Part shown: piece by piece, positions 8,300 to 17,035 of the stretch
How positions within the stretch are numbered: the stretch's first letter is position 1
Layout: every line of letters starts with the position of its first letter
NCBI GenBank assembly: GCA_030692685.1
Contig: JAUXZO010000033.1
Location: forward strand, 1 to 64,000
Direction of reading: 5' to 3'
Source: Acidovorax sp.
Lineage (GTDB): Bacteria > Pseudomonadota > Gammaproteobacteria > Burkholderiales > Burkholderiaceae_C
Length of the DNA: 64,000 nucleotides
Position numbers and translations under genes: made by a program
The notes under the pieces: generated by a model
Database searches by the model: none
Seen by the model: only the letters and a program-made list of their open reading frames with translations
Told to the model about the DNA's origin: nothing

Positions 8300-9706
8300 T
8301 CAGCCTGCCTTGCGGATCGGGAAGCTGGCGGCGTATTCGGCGGCCTTGGCGGCATCGAACTCCTTGCCCATGATCTTGAACTTGGGGTACGCGCCGTCCG
8401 GCACTTTTTGGTCCAGCGCCTTCATGTGCTTTTTGGCGTCGGTGATCAAAAACACCTTTTCGGCGATCTGCTTGTAGTTCACGTCGCCCTTGACGTAGCC
8501 CCAGCGCTGCATCTGCGTGAGCATCCACACGGCCATGCTCTGCCAGGGCATGGGGTCGAAGTCGGCGCGGTCGGGCACGTTCTGGATCTTGCCCAGGCCG
8601 TCTGCAAACTTGCCGGTCAGCACCTGGTTGATCACGGCCTCGGGCTGGTTCAGATAGGCCTGGGGCGCAATCACCTTGGCGATCAGTTCGCGGTTGGCAG
8701 GGTCGCGCGCCATGGCGGCCGACGTGAGCACAGCACGGTACAGCGCCGCAAAGGTGTTGGGGTTCTTCTGGATGAACTCGGTGCTGGTGCCAAACGCGCA
8801 GCAGGGGTGGCCGTTCCACAGGTCTTTGGTGAGCAGGTGGATAAAACCTGCCTCTTCGTACACCGCGCGCTGGTTGAACGGGTCTGGGCCCAGAAAACCG
8901 TCGATGTTGCCCGCACGCAGATTGGCCACCATCTCGGCGGGGGGCACCACGCGCAGTTGCACGTCGGTATCAGGGTTCAACCCCGCTTCGGCCAGGTAGT
9001 AGCGCAGCAAGAAGTTGTGCATGCTGTATTCGAACGGGATCGCGAACTTGAAGCCCTTCCAGTTCTTCGGATCGCGGTTGTCCTTGTGCTTGAGCGCCAA
9101 GGTGATCGCCTGGCCATTGACGTTCTGGATGGTCGCCACGTTCATCGGCATGGCGTTGGAGCCCAGGCCCATCGAGATGGCCAGCGGCATGGGCGACAGG
9201 AAGTGCGTGGCGTCGTACTCCTTGTTCATCATCTTGTCGCGGATCAGTGCCCAGCCAGCGGTCTTGGTCACCTCTACATTCAGGCCCTGCTTTTGGTAGA
9301 AGCCCAAGGGGTGGGCCATGATCAGAGGGGTGGCACAGGTGATCGGAATGAAGCCGATCTTGAGGTTGGTCTTCTCCAGTGCGCCCTGCTTTTCCTGCGC
9401 CATGGCCTGCATGCTGGCTACGGGCAGCACGCTGGCAATGGCGGCCATGGCGGTGCTCTTGCCAACGGCCTTGATGAAGCGGCGGCGCACGGCGTCTTGT
9501 GGAAAGATGGCCTTGACCAGTGTGGCTTCGATGAACTCGTTGCTGTACGCCTCGAACTGGCTGGTGAGGCTGCGCGCACGCAGCGTTGCTGCGGCGGCTT
9601 CGGCCGACAGTTCGGCCTGGTGGTCGGCAGCGGTGTGGTCGCGACCACAACTGCACTTGAGCATCAACGGGCGGTCGGCATCAAACGGCGAGAAGAATTC
9701 AGACAT
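8300..9706 (-). CDS. Nitrate/cyanate-type ABC substrate-binding protein with long N-terminal extension and Tat-like signal
   Basis: A 468-residue NrtA/CynA-family receptor; the mature part shows LKIGFIPITCATPLIMAHPL, VPPAEMVANLRAGNIDGFLG and HPCCAFGTSTEF. It first carries about 73 residues with KCSCGRDH (Cys18, Cys20, His24), and only then a twin-arginine-like segment RRRFIKAVG (residues 74-82), a hydrophobic stretch and a signal-peptidase-like AMA-Q. Such a cytoplasmic leader before an export signal is unusual and may bind metal or act as a folding check. First gene of the operon with the permease one base downstream. ATG chosen over an upstream one nine codons earlier because that extension lacks a ribosome site. 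Confidence 0.9.
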   Translation of the reverse strand: MSEFFSPFDADRPLMLKCSCGRDHTAADHQAELSAEAAAATLRARSLTSQFEAYSNEFIEATLVKAIFPQDAVRRRFIKAVGKSTAMAAIASVLPVASMQAMAQEKQGALEKTNLKIGFIPITCATPLIMAHPLGFYQKQGLNVEVTKTAGWALIRDKMMNKEYDATHFLSPMPLAISMGLGSNAMPMNVATIQNVNGQAITLALKHKDNRDPKNWKGFKFAIPFEYSMHNFLLRYYLAEAGLNPDTDVQLRVVPPAEMVANLRAGNIDGFLGPDPFNQRAVYEEAGFIHLLTKDLWNGHPCCAFGTSTEFIQKNPNTFAALYRAVLTSAAMARDPANRELIAKVIAPQAYLNQPEAVINQVLTGKFADGLGKIQNVPDRADFDPMPWQSMAVWMLTQMQRWGYVKGDVNYKQIAEKVFLITDAKKHMKALDQKVPDGAYPKFKIMGKEFDAAKAAEYAASFPIRKAG

Positions 9707-9794
9707 GGCACACCTCGGAGAAGTTGGTGCCAAGCGTTACGCAAAGCGCGGGCCAGTTCGCGCGTTGTTGTGGTGCCGCCCGTTATTTCGTGGG

Positions 9795-9822
9795 GCTGGC
9801 ATCTACAGCGTGTAGGGCCAGC
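9795..9822 (-). terminator. Stem-loop between response regulator and transporter operon
   Basis: GCTGGC and GCCAGC bracket an inner CTACA/TGTAG pair, forming a near-continuous stem just past the stop of the response regulator. No long T-run follows on the minus strand, so termination is uncertain; it may instead be a regulatory site for the transporter operon that starts at 9706. Confidence 0.3.
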
Positions 9823-9852
9823 ACTACAAAACAGCCTGCAAACCCACACGAC

Positions 9853-10539
9853 TCAGCCTTCTGGCGCCCCGCGCGCCAGAAGTGCGAGTTCCACGTCGTT
9901 GCGCGCGCCGGTTTTTTCGAGGATGCGTGCGCGGTAGGTGCTGACCGTGTTGGGTGCGAGCTTGAGCTGTGCACCAATTTCGCTCACGCTTTGGCCTGCC
10001 GTCAGCAAGCGGAACACCTGATGCTCTCGATACGATAGCGAATCAATACCCGCTGGCATACCTGTTTGGGCGGCTCGCACCACACCGGTGCGCTCCACTG
10101 CGCCCGCCAGCGCCAGCGCCGTTGCCTCGGTCAAATACCGCCCACCCGCTGCGGCCTTGCGCACTGCCGCCACCATGTCGTCCGGGTCGGCGCTTTTGTG
10201 CAGGTAGCCGGCAGCTCCCATCTGAATGCAGCGCACGGCGTATTGCCGCTCGGGGTAGGTGCTGAGCATGAGCACCGGCAACGCGGGCCACGCCTTGCGC
10301 AGCGCCTGCAGCACCTCCAGACCATCCAGTCCAGGCATGGCAATGTCGAGCAGCACCAGGTCCAGCCCTTGCGCCCCTGCCAAAGCGGCCACCAGTTCCA
10401 GCACTTCCGTGCCCTGGGTTGCCTCGGCCACCACCGCAATGTCCGGCAGGCCGTTGGCCGGGTCGCCCAGCACCTGCTTGAGACCCTCGCGCACGATGCG
10501 GTGGTCATCGCCAATCAACACGCGAACGACGGAATTCAT
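9853..10539 (-). CDS. NarL/FixJ-family response regulator
   Basis: A 228-residue regulator. The receiver domain (residues 1-125) has the acidic pair GDDH and phospho-acceptor Asp65 in LVLLDIAMPG; the C-terminal LuxR-type helix-turn-helix is seen in LSYREHQVFRLLTAGQSVSE and LKLAPNTVSTYRARILEK. The ATG overlaps the stop of the histidine kinase gene as ATGA, so kinase and regulator are co-translated. It lies directly upstream of the nitrate/cyanate transporter operon on the same strand, making that operon a plausible target; binding sites were not identified. Confidence 0.93.
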   Translation of the reverse strand: MNSVVRVLIGDDHRIVREGLKQVLGDPANGLPDIAVVAEATQGTEVLELVAALAGAQGLDLVLLDIAMPGLDGLEVLQALRKAWPALPVLMLSTYPERQYAVRCIQMGAAGYLHKSADPDDMVAAVRKAAAGGRYLTEATALALAGAVERTGVVRAAQTGMPAGIDSLSYREHQVFRLLTAGQSVSEIGAQLKLAPNTVSTYRARILEKTGARNDVELALLARGAPEG

Positions 10540-11747
10540 GACATCTCCAGCGGAATCAGTAATTGCAGGCACGAGCCCGCCCCCGGCTCGCTGGTGATGC
10601 GCAAATGCCCTCCCAGCTGGCGCGCCCGCTCGCGCATGCCCATCACGCCATACGCGGTGGGGGCCTCCAACGCCTCGCGGGTGGCACCCACGCCGTTGTC
10701 TTGCACCCGCAACTGCAGCGTGTCGTCCTCAAGGTCGATGGCGATGTCGATGGCACCGGCCTGAGCGTGGCGGCCCACATTGCTCAACATCTCCTGGAAG
10801 ATGCGAAACACAGCAATGGCTGCAGGCTCGGGCAGGTGCAATGTGTCAGGCACGTTCATCTGCCATGTCAGGTGCATTTCTGCCGACTGCACAAACTCCT
10901 GCGCCTGCCACTCCAGCGCAGCCCACAGGCCCTGGTGGTCAAGGATGCTGGGGCGCAGGTCGGTGATGATGCGGCCCACGTTGTCCACTGCCGTTTCGAT
11001 CAGCCGACTCATGTTCTGGCACTTGCAGCGCATCTGCATGCGCATGTCGCCCGCGGCCTCAGGGGTGCGGTCACCCTGCTCACCCAAGCGCTTGTGCAAC
11101 CAGTTCACATCCATCTTCAGCGCCACCAGCAGGCTGCCCAACTCATCATGCACCTCGCGGGCGATGCGGGTGCGTTCGTCTTCACGCACCTGCTCGGAGT
11201 AGGCCGACAGCTCGCGCAATTGCACCAGCGCCTGCGACAGCTCTTGCGTGCGCGCCGCCACGCGGCGCTCCAGCTCGTCATTGGCGCGGGCCAACTCGTC
11301 ATGCGCCCGTTGCAGCTCGTCGGCAGCGCGCTTGCGGCTGGTGATGTCCAGAAAGGCAATGACGGCGCCATGCACCTGCTCACCCTCCAAGATGGGGTGG
11401 CTCGAATATTCCACCGCAAACGATGAGCCATCGCGCCGCCAGAAGACTTCGGTATCCACCCGGCAAGGCAGGCCATTGCGAAAGGCGTTGAAGATGGGGC
11501 AATCGCTGTCGGCATAGTGGCTGCCGTCGGGATGGGAGTGGTGGGTCAGAGCGTGCATGTTGCGCCCCATCACCTCGTCTGCAGCAAAGCCCAGCATCTG
11601 CGCCCCGGCCCGGTTGATAAACACACAGTTGCCCGCCAGGTCAATGCCGAACACGCCTTCTCCCGTGGAATCGAGCAGCAGCCCGAGCCGGTTCTGCCAC
11701 AGGGCACTGGCGCCAGCCGGGAGATTGAGCACGTGGGTGGTCGTCAT
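10536..11747 (-). CDS. PAS-domain sensor histidine kinase, NarX/NreB class
   Basis: A 403-residue kinase without an evident membrane helix. Residues about 15-140 form a PAS domain (LLLDSTGEGVFGIDLAGNCV, GFAADEVMG) with a C-terminal PAC segment. A coiled coil of about 45 residues leads to a HisKA_3 domain with phospho-His200 in REVHDELGS, then an HATPase domain with EMLSNVGRHAQA, VQDNGVG and GVMGMRERA. Soluble PAS kinases of this class sense small molecules or redox state. It is coupled by ATGA to the NarL-like regulator. An in-frame upstream ATG exists but would add an unsupported 20-residue leader. Confidence 0.92.
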   Translation of the reverse strand: MTTTHVLNLPAGASALWQNRLGLLLDSTGEGVFGIDLAGNCVFINRAGAQMLGFAADEVMGRNMHALTHHSHPDGSHYADSDCPIFNAFRNGLPCRVDTEVFWRRDGSSFAVEYSSHPILEGEQVHGAVIAFLDITSRKRAADELQRAHDELARANDELERRVAARTQELSQALVQLRELSAYSEQVREDERTRIAREVHDELGSLLVALKMDVNWLHKRLGEQGDRTPEAAGDMRMQMRCKCQNMSRLIETAVDNVGRIITDLRPSILDHQGLWAALEWQAQEFVQSAEMHLTWQMNVPDTLHLPEPAAIAVFRIFQEMLSNVGRHAQAGAIDIAIDLEDDTLQLRVQDNGVGATREALEAPTAYGVMGMRERARQLGGHLRITSEPGAGSCLQLLIPLEMS

Positions 11748-11793
11748 GCAACTCAAGCAAGCAATGGCCGTGCCCACCGCGCTTGCAGCGCTG

Positions 11794-11815
11794 CACATCA
11801 GACGCACATCAGACG
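11794..11815. repeat. Two tandem copies of an 11-bp unit
   Basis: CACATCAGACG occurs twice head to tail in the 95-nt gap between the divergent kinase and permease genes, followed by a partial CACATG. It may be a regulator-binding pair or a simple slippage product. Confidence 0.45.
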
Positions 11816-11842
11816 CACATGCGAACCCAGCACAATAGCCCC

Positions 11843-12706
11843 ATGCAAACTGTTCCCAACCCGGCGGCGGATGCAGCTGATGCTGCCAAAGCGCCCAAGA
11901 ATCCTTCGGTATGGCGTGCGCCCAGCCTGTCCACCCGGTGCTGGCCCGTGTTCATGCGCAACCTGCTGGTCTGGCGCAAGCTGGCCATTCCCAGCCTGGT
12001 GGGCAACATTGCCGAGCCGCTGATGTGGCTGGTGGCCTTTGGCTACGGCATGGGGGCGCTGGTGGGCCAGGTGACCGTCGCCACCGCCAGTGGCGACACC
12101 AAGGTGCCCTACATCCTGTTCCTTGCCAGCGGCTCCATCTGCATGAGCGCGATGAACGCTGCGAGCTTTGAAGCGCTTTATTCCGCGTTTTCGCGCATGC
12201 ATGTGCAAAAGACCTGGGACGGCATCATGAACGCGCCTGTCAACCTGGATGACGTCGTACTGGCAGAAATGCTGTGGGCCGCTTTCAAGGCGGTGTACAC
12301 CGTCACCGCCATCCTGTGTGTGATGCTGGCGCTGGGCATCAGCCACAGCCCCAAACTGCTGCTGGCCTGGCCGGTGCTGGTGTTCGTGGGCATCATGTTT
12401 TCCAGCATTGCGCTCATCTTTAACGCGCTGGCCAAGGGGTACGACTTTTTCACGTACTACTTCACGCTGGTGCTCACGCCCATGATGTTTTTGTCCGGGG
12501 TGTTCTTTCCGCGCGACCAGTTGCCCGCCGTGGTGCGCGCCATTTCTGACTGGCTGCCGCTGACCAATGCGGTAGAACTGGTGCGCCCGCTGTTCATGGA
12601 CCAGTGGCCGGACCAGCCGTGGCGCCACGGGCTGGTGTTGGTGGTCACGACCGTCGCGGCGTTCTGGTGCGCGCTGGCACTTACACGCAAGCGGTTCAAG
12701 GCCTGA
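11843..12706 (+). CDS. NodJ-family ABC-2 type permease, no ATPase partner nearby
   Basis: A 287-residue inner-membrane protein of the ABC-2/NodJ type, with six likely helices and the family segments PYILFLASGSICMSAMNAA, QKTWDGIMNAPV and PMMFLSGVFFPRDQLP. NodJ-like permeases normally pair with a NodI-like ATPase to export a glycolipid or polymer. Here the gene stands alone between a divergent kinase gene and a convergent oxidoreductase gene, so the ATPase must be elsewhere or has been lost. Start at ATG 11843, after which the hydrophilic N-terminus PNPAADAADAAKAPK runs to the first helix. Confidence 0.9.
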   Translation: MQTVPNPAADAADAAKAPKNPSVWRAPSLSTRCWPVFMRNLLVWRKLAIPSLVGNIAEPLMWLVAFGYGMGALVGQVTVATASGDTKVPYILFLASGSICMSAMNAASFEALYSAFSRMHVQKTWDGIMNAPVNLDDVVLAEMLWAAFKAVYTVTAILCVMLALGISHSPKLLLAWPVLVFVGIMFSSIALIFNALAKGYDFFTYYFTLVLTPMMFLSGVFFPRDQLPAVVRAISDWLPLTNAVELVRPLFMDQWPDQPWRHGLVLVVTTVAAFWCALALTRKRFKA

Positions 12707-12736
12707 GGCCTGAGACTTGAGGCTTTGACGGATTCT

Positions 12737-14326
12737 TCAGGCCACAGCACGCAGCAGGTCCACCGCCTTTTCCGCAATCATCACCGTGGGCGCATTGGTG
12801 TTGCCGCTCACGATGCGCGGCATGACGGATGCATCCACCACACGCAGACCTTCGACCCCGCGCACCCGCAGTTCGGCGTCCACCACGTCCATTGGCCCGG
12901 GGCCCATGCGGCAGGTCCCCACGGGGTGATAGATGGTGTCGGCGTACTGCCGAATGAACTGCTCGATCTCCGCGTTGGTCTGCGCACTTGCCGACGCAGC
13001 CAATTCTTTAGCACCAAACTTTGCCAGCGCAGGCTGCGCCAGGATCTCGCGCATGCGTTGAAAGCCGCGCACCATGCGCCGCATGTCGTCCGCATCGGCG
13101 AGGAATTGCGGATCGACCCGTGGCAAGGCCATGGGGTCGCTGTTGGCCAGTGACACCGTGCCGCGGCTCTTAGGCTGCAGCAGGCACACATGCGCTGAGT
13201 AGCCGTGGCCGAACACCGTTTTGCGCCCGTGGTCCACGAGCTTGCCGATCACGAAATGCAGCTGCAGGTCGGGTGCAAGTTCAGATGGATCACTCTTGAT
13301 GAACCCTCCGGCCTCGGCAAAGTTGGTGGTCAACATGCCGGTGCGGTGCTTGCGCCATTCGAGCACTCCGCGCAATGTCTGCGCCATGCCCGATGCCGAA
13401 AGCCCGAACAGATCCTTGAGCGCCGGGGCGTCCATGACCTGCACGACATCCGGGTGGTCATGCAGGTGCTCCCCTACGCCAGGCAGGTCGTGCAGCACGG
13501 CAATACCGTGTTTTTGCAGCTGCGCACCCGCGCCCACGCCCGACAGCATCAGCAGTTGCGGCGAAAGCAACGCGCCTGCGCTCAGCAGCACCTCGCGGCT
13601 TGCCTTGACTTGCTGCAAGCTGCCGCCCTGGCGGAACTCCACACCCACCGCACGCTTGCCGTCGAACAGGATGCGTGTGGCGCGGGCGTCGGTCACCACC
13701 TGCAGATTGGGCCGCGCGAGGTGCGGCGTGAGGTAGCCCTTGGCTGCGCTGTGGCGCTCGCCGTTTTTGTGGGTGACCTGGTACAGGCCAACGCCTTCTT
13801 GTGTGGCGCCATTGAAGTCGGGGTTGTGCGGGTGCCCGGCCTGCACTCCTGCATCAGTGAAATATTGGCTGAAGCGATGGGGCGCGCCCAAGTCCGCCAC
13901 ATTGAACGGCCCCCCTTGGCCATGCCAGTCATCGGTGCCGCGCTCGTTGTTTTCGGCGCGCAAAAAGTAGGGTTTCACATCGTCCCAACCCCAGCCCGGG
14001 TTGCCTTGTGCGGCCCAGTGGTCGTAGTCCGCATGCTGACCACGCACATAGACCATGGCGTTGATCGAGCTGGAGCCACCGAGCACCTTGCCGCGCGGCT
14101 GGTAGCCCTGGCGGTTGTTGAGGGCTGCCTGGGGCGTGGTGTTGAAGCCCCAGCCGTTGAGTTCGAACTTGGCCATCACGGCCAGCCCCGCAGGACAGTG
14201 GATCAGCACACTTTTGTCGGCAGGACCCGCCTCCAGGAGGCAGACACGCACGGCGGGGTCCTCGGTCAGTCGGCCTGCAAGTACTGAGCCCGCCGATCCG
14301 CCGCCAATCACGATGTAGTCGAACAT
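12737..14326 (-). CDS. GMC family FAD-dependent oxidoreductase (choline/alcohol dehydrogenase-like)
   Basis: A 529-residue flavoenzyme with the N-terminal FAD motif DYIVIGGGSAGSVLAGRL, the GMC signature 1 region GKVLGGSSSINAMVYVRG, signature 2 around SAGALLSPQLLMLSGVG and the C-terminal catalytic segment YHPVGTCRMG with the active-site His, then RVVDASVMPRI and NTNAPTVMIAEKA. The closest functional group is choline dehydrogenase/AlkJ-type alcohol dehydrogenases. It is divergent from the hydroxyacyl-CoA dehydrogenase gene across 115 nt, so the two could share a promoter region and act on successive steps of alcohol or fatty-acid oxidation. Substrate unknown. Confidence 0.93.
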   Translation of the reverse strand: MFDYIVIGGGSAGSVLAGRLTEDPAVRVCLLEAGPADKSVLIHCPAGLAVMAKFELNGWGFNTTPQAALNNRQGYQPRGKVLGGSSSINAMVYVRGQHADYDHWAAQGNPGWGWDDVKPYFLRAENNERGTDDWHGQGGPFNVADLGAPHRFSQYFTDAGVQAGHPHNPDFNGATQEGVGLYQVTHKNGERHSAAKGYLTPHLARPNLQVVTDARATRILFDGKRAVGVEFRQGGSLQQVKASREVLLSAGALLSPQLLMLSGVGAGAQLQKHGIAVLHDLPGVGEHLHDHPDVVQVMDAPALKDLFGLSASGMAQTLRGVLEWRKHRTGMLTTNFAEAGGFIKSDPSELAPDLQLHFVIGKLVDHGRKTVFGHGYSAHVCLLQPKSRGTVSLANSDPMALPRVDPQFLADADDMRRMVRGFQRMREILAQPALAKFGAKELAASASAQTNAEIEQFIRQYADTIYHPVGTCRMGPGPMDVVDAELRVRGVEGLRVVDASVMPRIVSGNTNAPTVMIAEKAVDLLRAVA

Positions 14327-14441
14327 ATGGTGTTGTCTCCAGCGCCCGTCTGGTATGCGGGCTGGCGCCACGATAACCGAACGGGCGTGCTTTTCGGCAT
14401 ACCATCTGGCCATCCGTTTCACTTTGAAGAAGGCTCTCTAT

Positions 14442-15290
14442 ATGACGATTCAGACCGTAGGCATCATCGGCGCGGGCACCATGGGCAACGGCATTGCGCA
14501 GGCTTGCGCGGTGTCGGGCATCAACGTGGTGATGGTGGACATCTCGGACGCGGCCGTGCAAAAAGGCCTGGCCACCGTGGCAGGCAGCCTGGACCGCCTG
14601 ATCAAGAAGGAAAAAATCAGCGCTGCCGACAAGGATGCCGCCTTGTCCCGCATCAAGACGTCCACGAGCTACGACGACCTCAAGGCCGCGCAGCTGGTCA
14701 TTGAGGCCGCCACCGAAAACTACGAACTCAAGCTCAAGATCCTGAAACAGGTGGACGCCGTGGTTGCGCCGGAAGTCATCGTGGCGTCCAACACCTCGTC
14801 GATCTCCATCACCAAGCTGGCCGCCGCCACCAGCCGCGCAGACCGCTTCATCGGCATGCACTTCTTCAACCCCGTGCCCATGATGGCGCTGGTGGAGATC
14901 ATCCGCGGCCTGCAGACCTCTGACGCCACGCACGACGCCGTGAAGGCACTGGCCGAGGCGCTGGGCAAGAGCCCCATCACCGTGAAGAACGCCCCGGGCT
15001 TTGTGGTCAACCGCATCCTGGTGCCCATGATCAACGAAGCCTTCTTTGTGCTGGCCGAAGGCCTGGCCACGCCCGAGGACATCGACGCGGGCATGAAGTT
15101 GGGCTGCAACCAGCCGATTGGCCCGCTGGCGCTGGCCGACATGATTGGCCTGGATGTGTGCCTGGCCGTGATGGACGTGTACCTCACCGAGTTTGGCGAC
15201 AGCAAATATCGCCCCTGCCCGCTGCTGAAAGAAATGGTGGCCGCTGGCCGTCTGGGCCGTAAAACAGGCCAGGGCGTCTACACCTACTGA
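14442..15290 (+). CDS. 3-hydroxybutyryl-CoA (3-hydroxyacyl-CoA) dehydrogenase
   Basis: A 282-residue single-domain enzyme of the Hbd/PaaH type, which oxidises (S)-3-hydroxyacyl-CoA with NAD(P). The Rossmann motif GIIGAGTMGNGIAQ opens the protein. The catalytic region reads IGMHFFNPVPMMALVEII with the conserved His, followed by GKSPITVKNAPGFVVNRIL and the C-terminal dimerisation domain ending GRKTGQGVYTY. Length is normal for the family. A crotonase gene follows 87 nt downstream on the same strand, which fits a beta-oxidation or polyhydroxybutyrate-related pair. Confidence 0.95.
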   Translation: MTIQTVGIIGAGTMGNGIAQACAVSGINVVMVDISDAAVQKGLATVAGSLDRLIKKEKISAADKDAALSRIKTSTSYDDLKAAQLVIEAATENYELKLKILKQVDAVVAPEVIVASNTSSISITKLAAATSRADRFIGMHFFNPVPMMALVEIIRGLQTSDATHDAVKALAEALGKSPITVKNAPGFVVNRILVPMINEAFFVLAEGLATPEDIDAGMKLGCNQPIGPLALADMIGLDVCLAVMDVYLTEFGDSKYRPCPLLKEMVAAGRLGRKTGQGVYTY

Positions 15291-15377
15291 CCGTGCAGGG
15301 CACTGCGTTGTCCCCCTGGGGACGGCGCAGGCGGCGCGCCGGGTTTTCAATGGTGAAAACGAACAGGAGACCCGGCC

Positions 15378-16211
15378 ATGTCAGAAACCACCGCAACCCC
15401 CACATCCAGCGCCATGCCCCCGCCCGAGGGATGCATTGACACCCTGGTGCTTGGTCACGTTCTGCTGATCGGCATCAACCGCCCGGCCAAGCGCAATGGC
15501 TGGACGCCGCCCATGTTCCGCCAGCTGGCCGAGGCCTACACCCGCCTTGACGACGACCCAGCCCTGCGCGTGGGCGTGCTGCATGCCATGGGCGACCATT
15601 TCACGGCGGGGCTGGACCTGCCCGCTGTCAGCGCCTACATGCAGCGCGGCGAAAAGGCCATCCCTGAAGGACTGGTGGAGCCGCACGACTACGGCCTGCC
15701 CGGCTACCGGCGCCGCACCAAGCCGATGGTGGTTGCGGTCAAGGGCATCTGCTTTACCGTGGGCATTGAGCTGATGCTGGGTGCTGACATCGTGGTGGCT
15801 GCCGACAACTGCCGCTTTTCCCAGATGGAAGTGCAGCGCGGCATCATGGCCACGGGCGGCGCCACGCTGCGTATGGCCGAACGCGCGGGTACGGGCAACG
15901 CACTGCTGCATCTGCTGACCGCCGACGAGTTCGGCAGCGCCGAGGCGTATCGCCTGAACTTTGTGCAAAAGGTGGTGCCTGCGGGGCAGGAGCTGGACGA
16001 AGCCCTGGCCATTGCCCAGCGCATCGCCGCCCAGGCACCGCGCGCCGTGGTGGCCACGCGGCTCAATGTGCTCAAGGCCATCGAGCAAGGGCAGGCAGCG
16101 GCGGTGGCGGATTTCATCCCGGTGCAGAAACAGCTGGCCAACAGCGAGGACGCAGCCGAGGGCCTGCGCGCATTTGTCGAACGGCGGCCCGCGCAGTTCA
16201 GCGGGCGGTGA
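15378..16211 (+). CDS. Enoyl-CoA hydratase/isomerase (crotonase) family protein
   Basis: A 277-residue crotonase. Oxyanion-hole residues are supplied by HFTAGLDLP and KGICFTVGIELMLGADIV; the latter keeps the first catalytic Glu, and FSQMEVQRGIMATGGAT keeps the second, so hydratase activity is plausible. The ATG follows AACAGGAGACCCGGCC. Downstream of a 3-hydroxyacyl-CoA dehydrogenase, it likely handles the preceding step of the same acyl-CoA oxidation. Exact substrate cannot be told. Confidence 0.93.
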   Translation: MSETTATPTSSAMPPPEGCIDTLVLGHVLLIGINRPAKRNGWTPPMFRQLAEAYTRLDDDPALRVGVLHAMGDHFTAGLDLPAVSAYMQRGEKAIPEGLVEPHDYGLPGYRRRTKPMVVAVKGICFTVGIELMLGADIVVAADNCRFSQMEVQRGIMATGGATLRMAERAGTGNALLHLLTADEFGSAEAYRLNFVQKVVPAGQELDEALAIAQRIAAQAPRAVVATRLNVLKAIEQGQAAAVADFIPVQKQLANSEDAAEGLRAFVERRPAQFSGR

Positions 16212-16253
16212 TGGCGCAGCTGCTGATGGACAGATGGACAGATGGACCCCATT

Positions 16254-16300
16254 TTTTAGGTCAAATTGGCCCCTAGCGCTATTCCATAAGCGCTGATAGC
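16254..16300 (-). repeat. Dispersed palindromic repeat A, copy 1
   Basis: Read on the minus strand this gives GCTATCAGCGCTTATGGAAT then AGCGCTAGGGGCCAATTTGA, the consensus of the family seen eight times in this window (AGCGCTT, 4-8 nt, AAGCGCT, then AGAGGCCAATTT). It lies 43 nt past the crotonase stop. Confidence 0.8.
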
Positions 16301-16451
16301 TTCACTATTTATAGCAAACGCATTCAGGGCACATCCGGACTGCGCAAATGCCGCCTTCCTTCGCCTGCGTGGACATAGCCTGCAGATAACACCGACTGCG
16401 CAATGCCGTCCACACCCTGAGCCAATCCCATGCGTCAACAAGGTTTTTCAC

Positions 16452-16475
16452 AATTCAATTGCACACAATTGAATT
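16452..16475. promoter_or_regulatory. OhrR operator, 10-bp perfect inverted repeat
   Basis: AATTCAATTG at 16452-16461 and CAATTGAATT at 16466-16475 flank CACA. This closely resembles known OhrR operators (TACAATT-CAATTGTA-type AT-rich palindromes). It lies 20 nt before the ohrR ATG and overlaps a possible -35 TTGCAC (16459-16464) with a -10-like CACAAT at 16482-16487, which fits autorepression of ohrR-ohr. Confidence 0.82.
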
Positions 16476-16494
16476 AATCGCCACAATCCACCCC

Positions 16495-16956
16495 ATGCCC
16501 CGCCACAGCACTCCCCACACCCCCAGCCCTGCGGTCCTGCAGCTGGACAACCAGGTCTGCTTTGCGCTGTATTCCGCCTCGCTGGCCATGACCAAGCTCT
16601 ACAAGCCGCTGCTGGATGCCATCGGCCTGACCTACCCCCAGTACCTCGTGATGCTGGTGCTGTGGGAGCGCGACGGCCTGACGGTGTCTGAGCTGGGCGA
16701 GCGCCTTTTCCTCGACTCCGGCACGCTCACGCCGCTGCTCAAGCGCCTGGAGGCGCAGGGCCACATTGCCCGGCTGCGTGATGTAGAGGACGAGCGCCGC
16801 GTGCGCATCACCCTGACCGCCGAGGGCCGCGCGCTGCGTGACCGTGCCGAGGTGATTCCGCAATGCGTGCTGCAAAGCAGCCAGTGCTCGGTGGCCGAGC
16901 TCACGGCCCTGACCACCGAGCTCAAACAACTGCGGGACAAGCTCAGCCAGCGCTGA
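16495..16956 (+). CDS. ohrR: Organic-peroxide-sensing MarR family repressor OhrR
   Basis: A 153-residue MarR-family regulator. The segment [20 protein letters not shown] contains the reactive Cys typical of OhrR near the N-terminus, with the Tyr residues that hold it in the reduced state. The winged helix is seen in [20 protein letters not shown] and the wing in [14 protein letters not shown]. Oxidation by organic hydroperoxide releases the repressor from its AT-rich palindrome, which is found immediately upstream at 16452-16475. The regulated partner ohr is 79 nt downstream. ATG 16495 is preferred to the upstream alternative at 16459 because the latter would run through the operator. Confidence 0.93.
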   Translation: MPRHSTPHTPSPAVLQLDNQVCFALYSASLAMTKLYKPLLDAIGLTYPQYLVMLVLWERDGLTVSELGERLFLDSGTLTPLLKRLEAQGHIARLRDVEDERRVRITLTAEGRALRDRAEVIPQCVLQSSQCSVAELTALTTELKQLRDKLSQR

Positions 16957-17035
16957 CCCTGTCCCGCCACCACCGCTCACCCTCACCGATTCCCTTCACC
17001 GCCCGCTGTGGGCAACAACCTCCAAGGAAGACACC

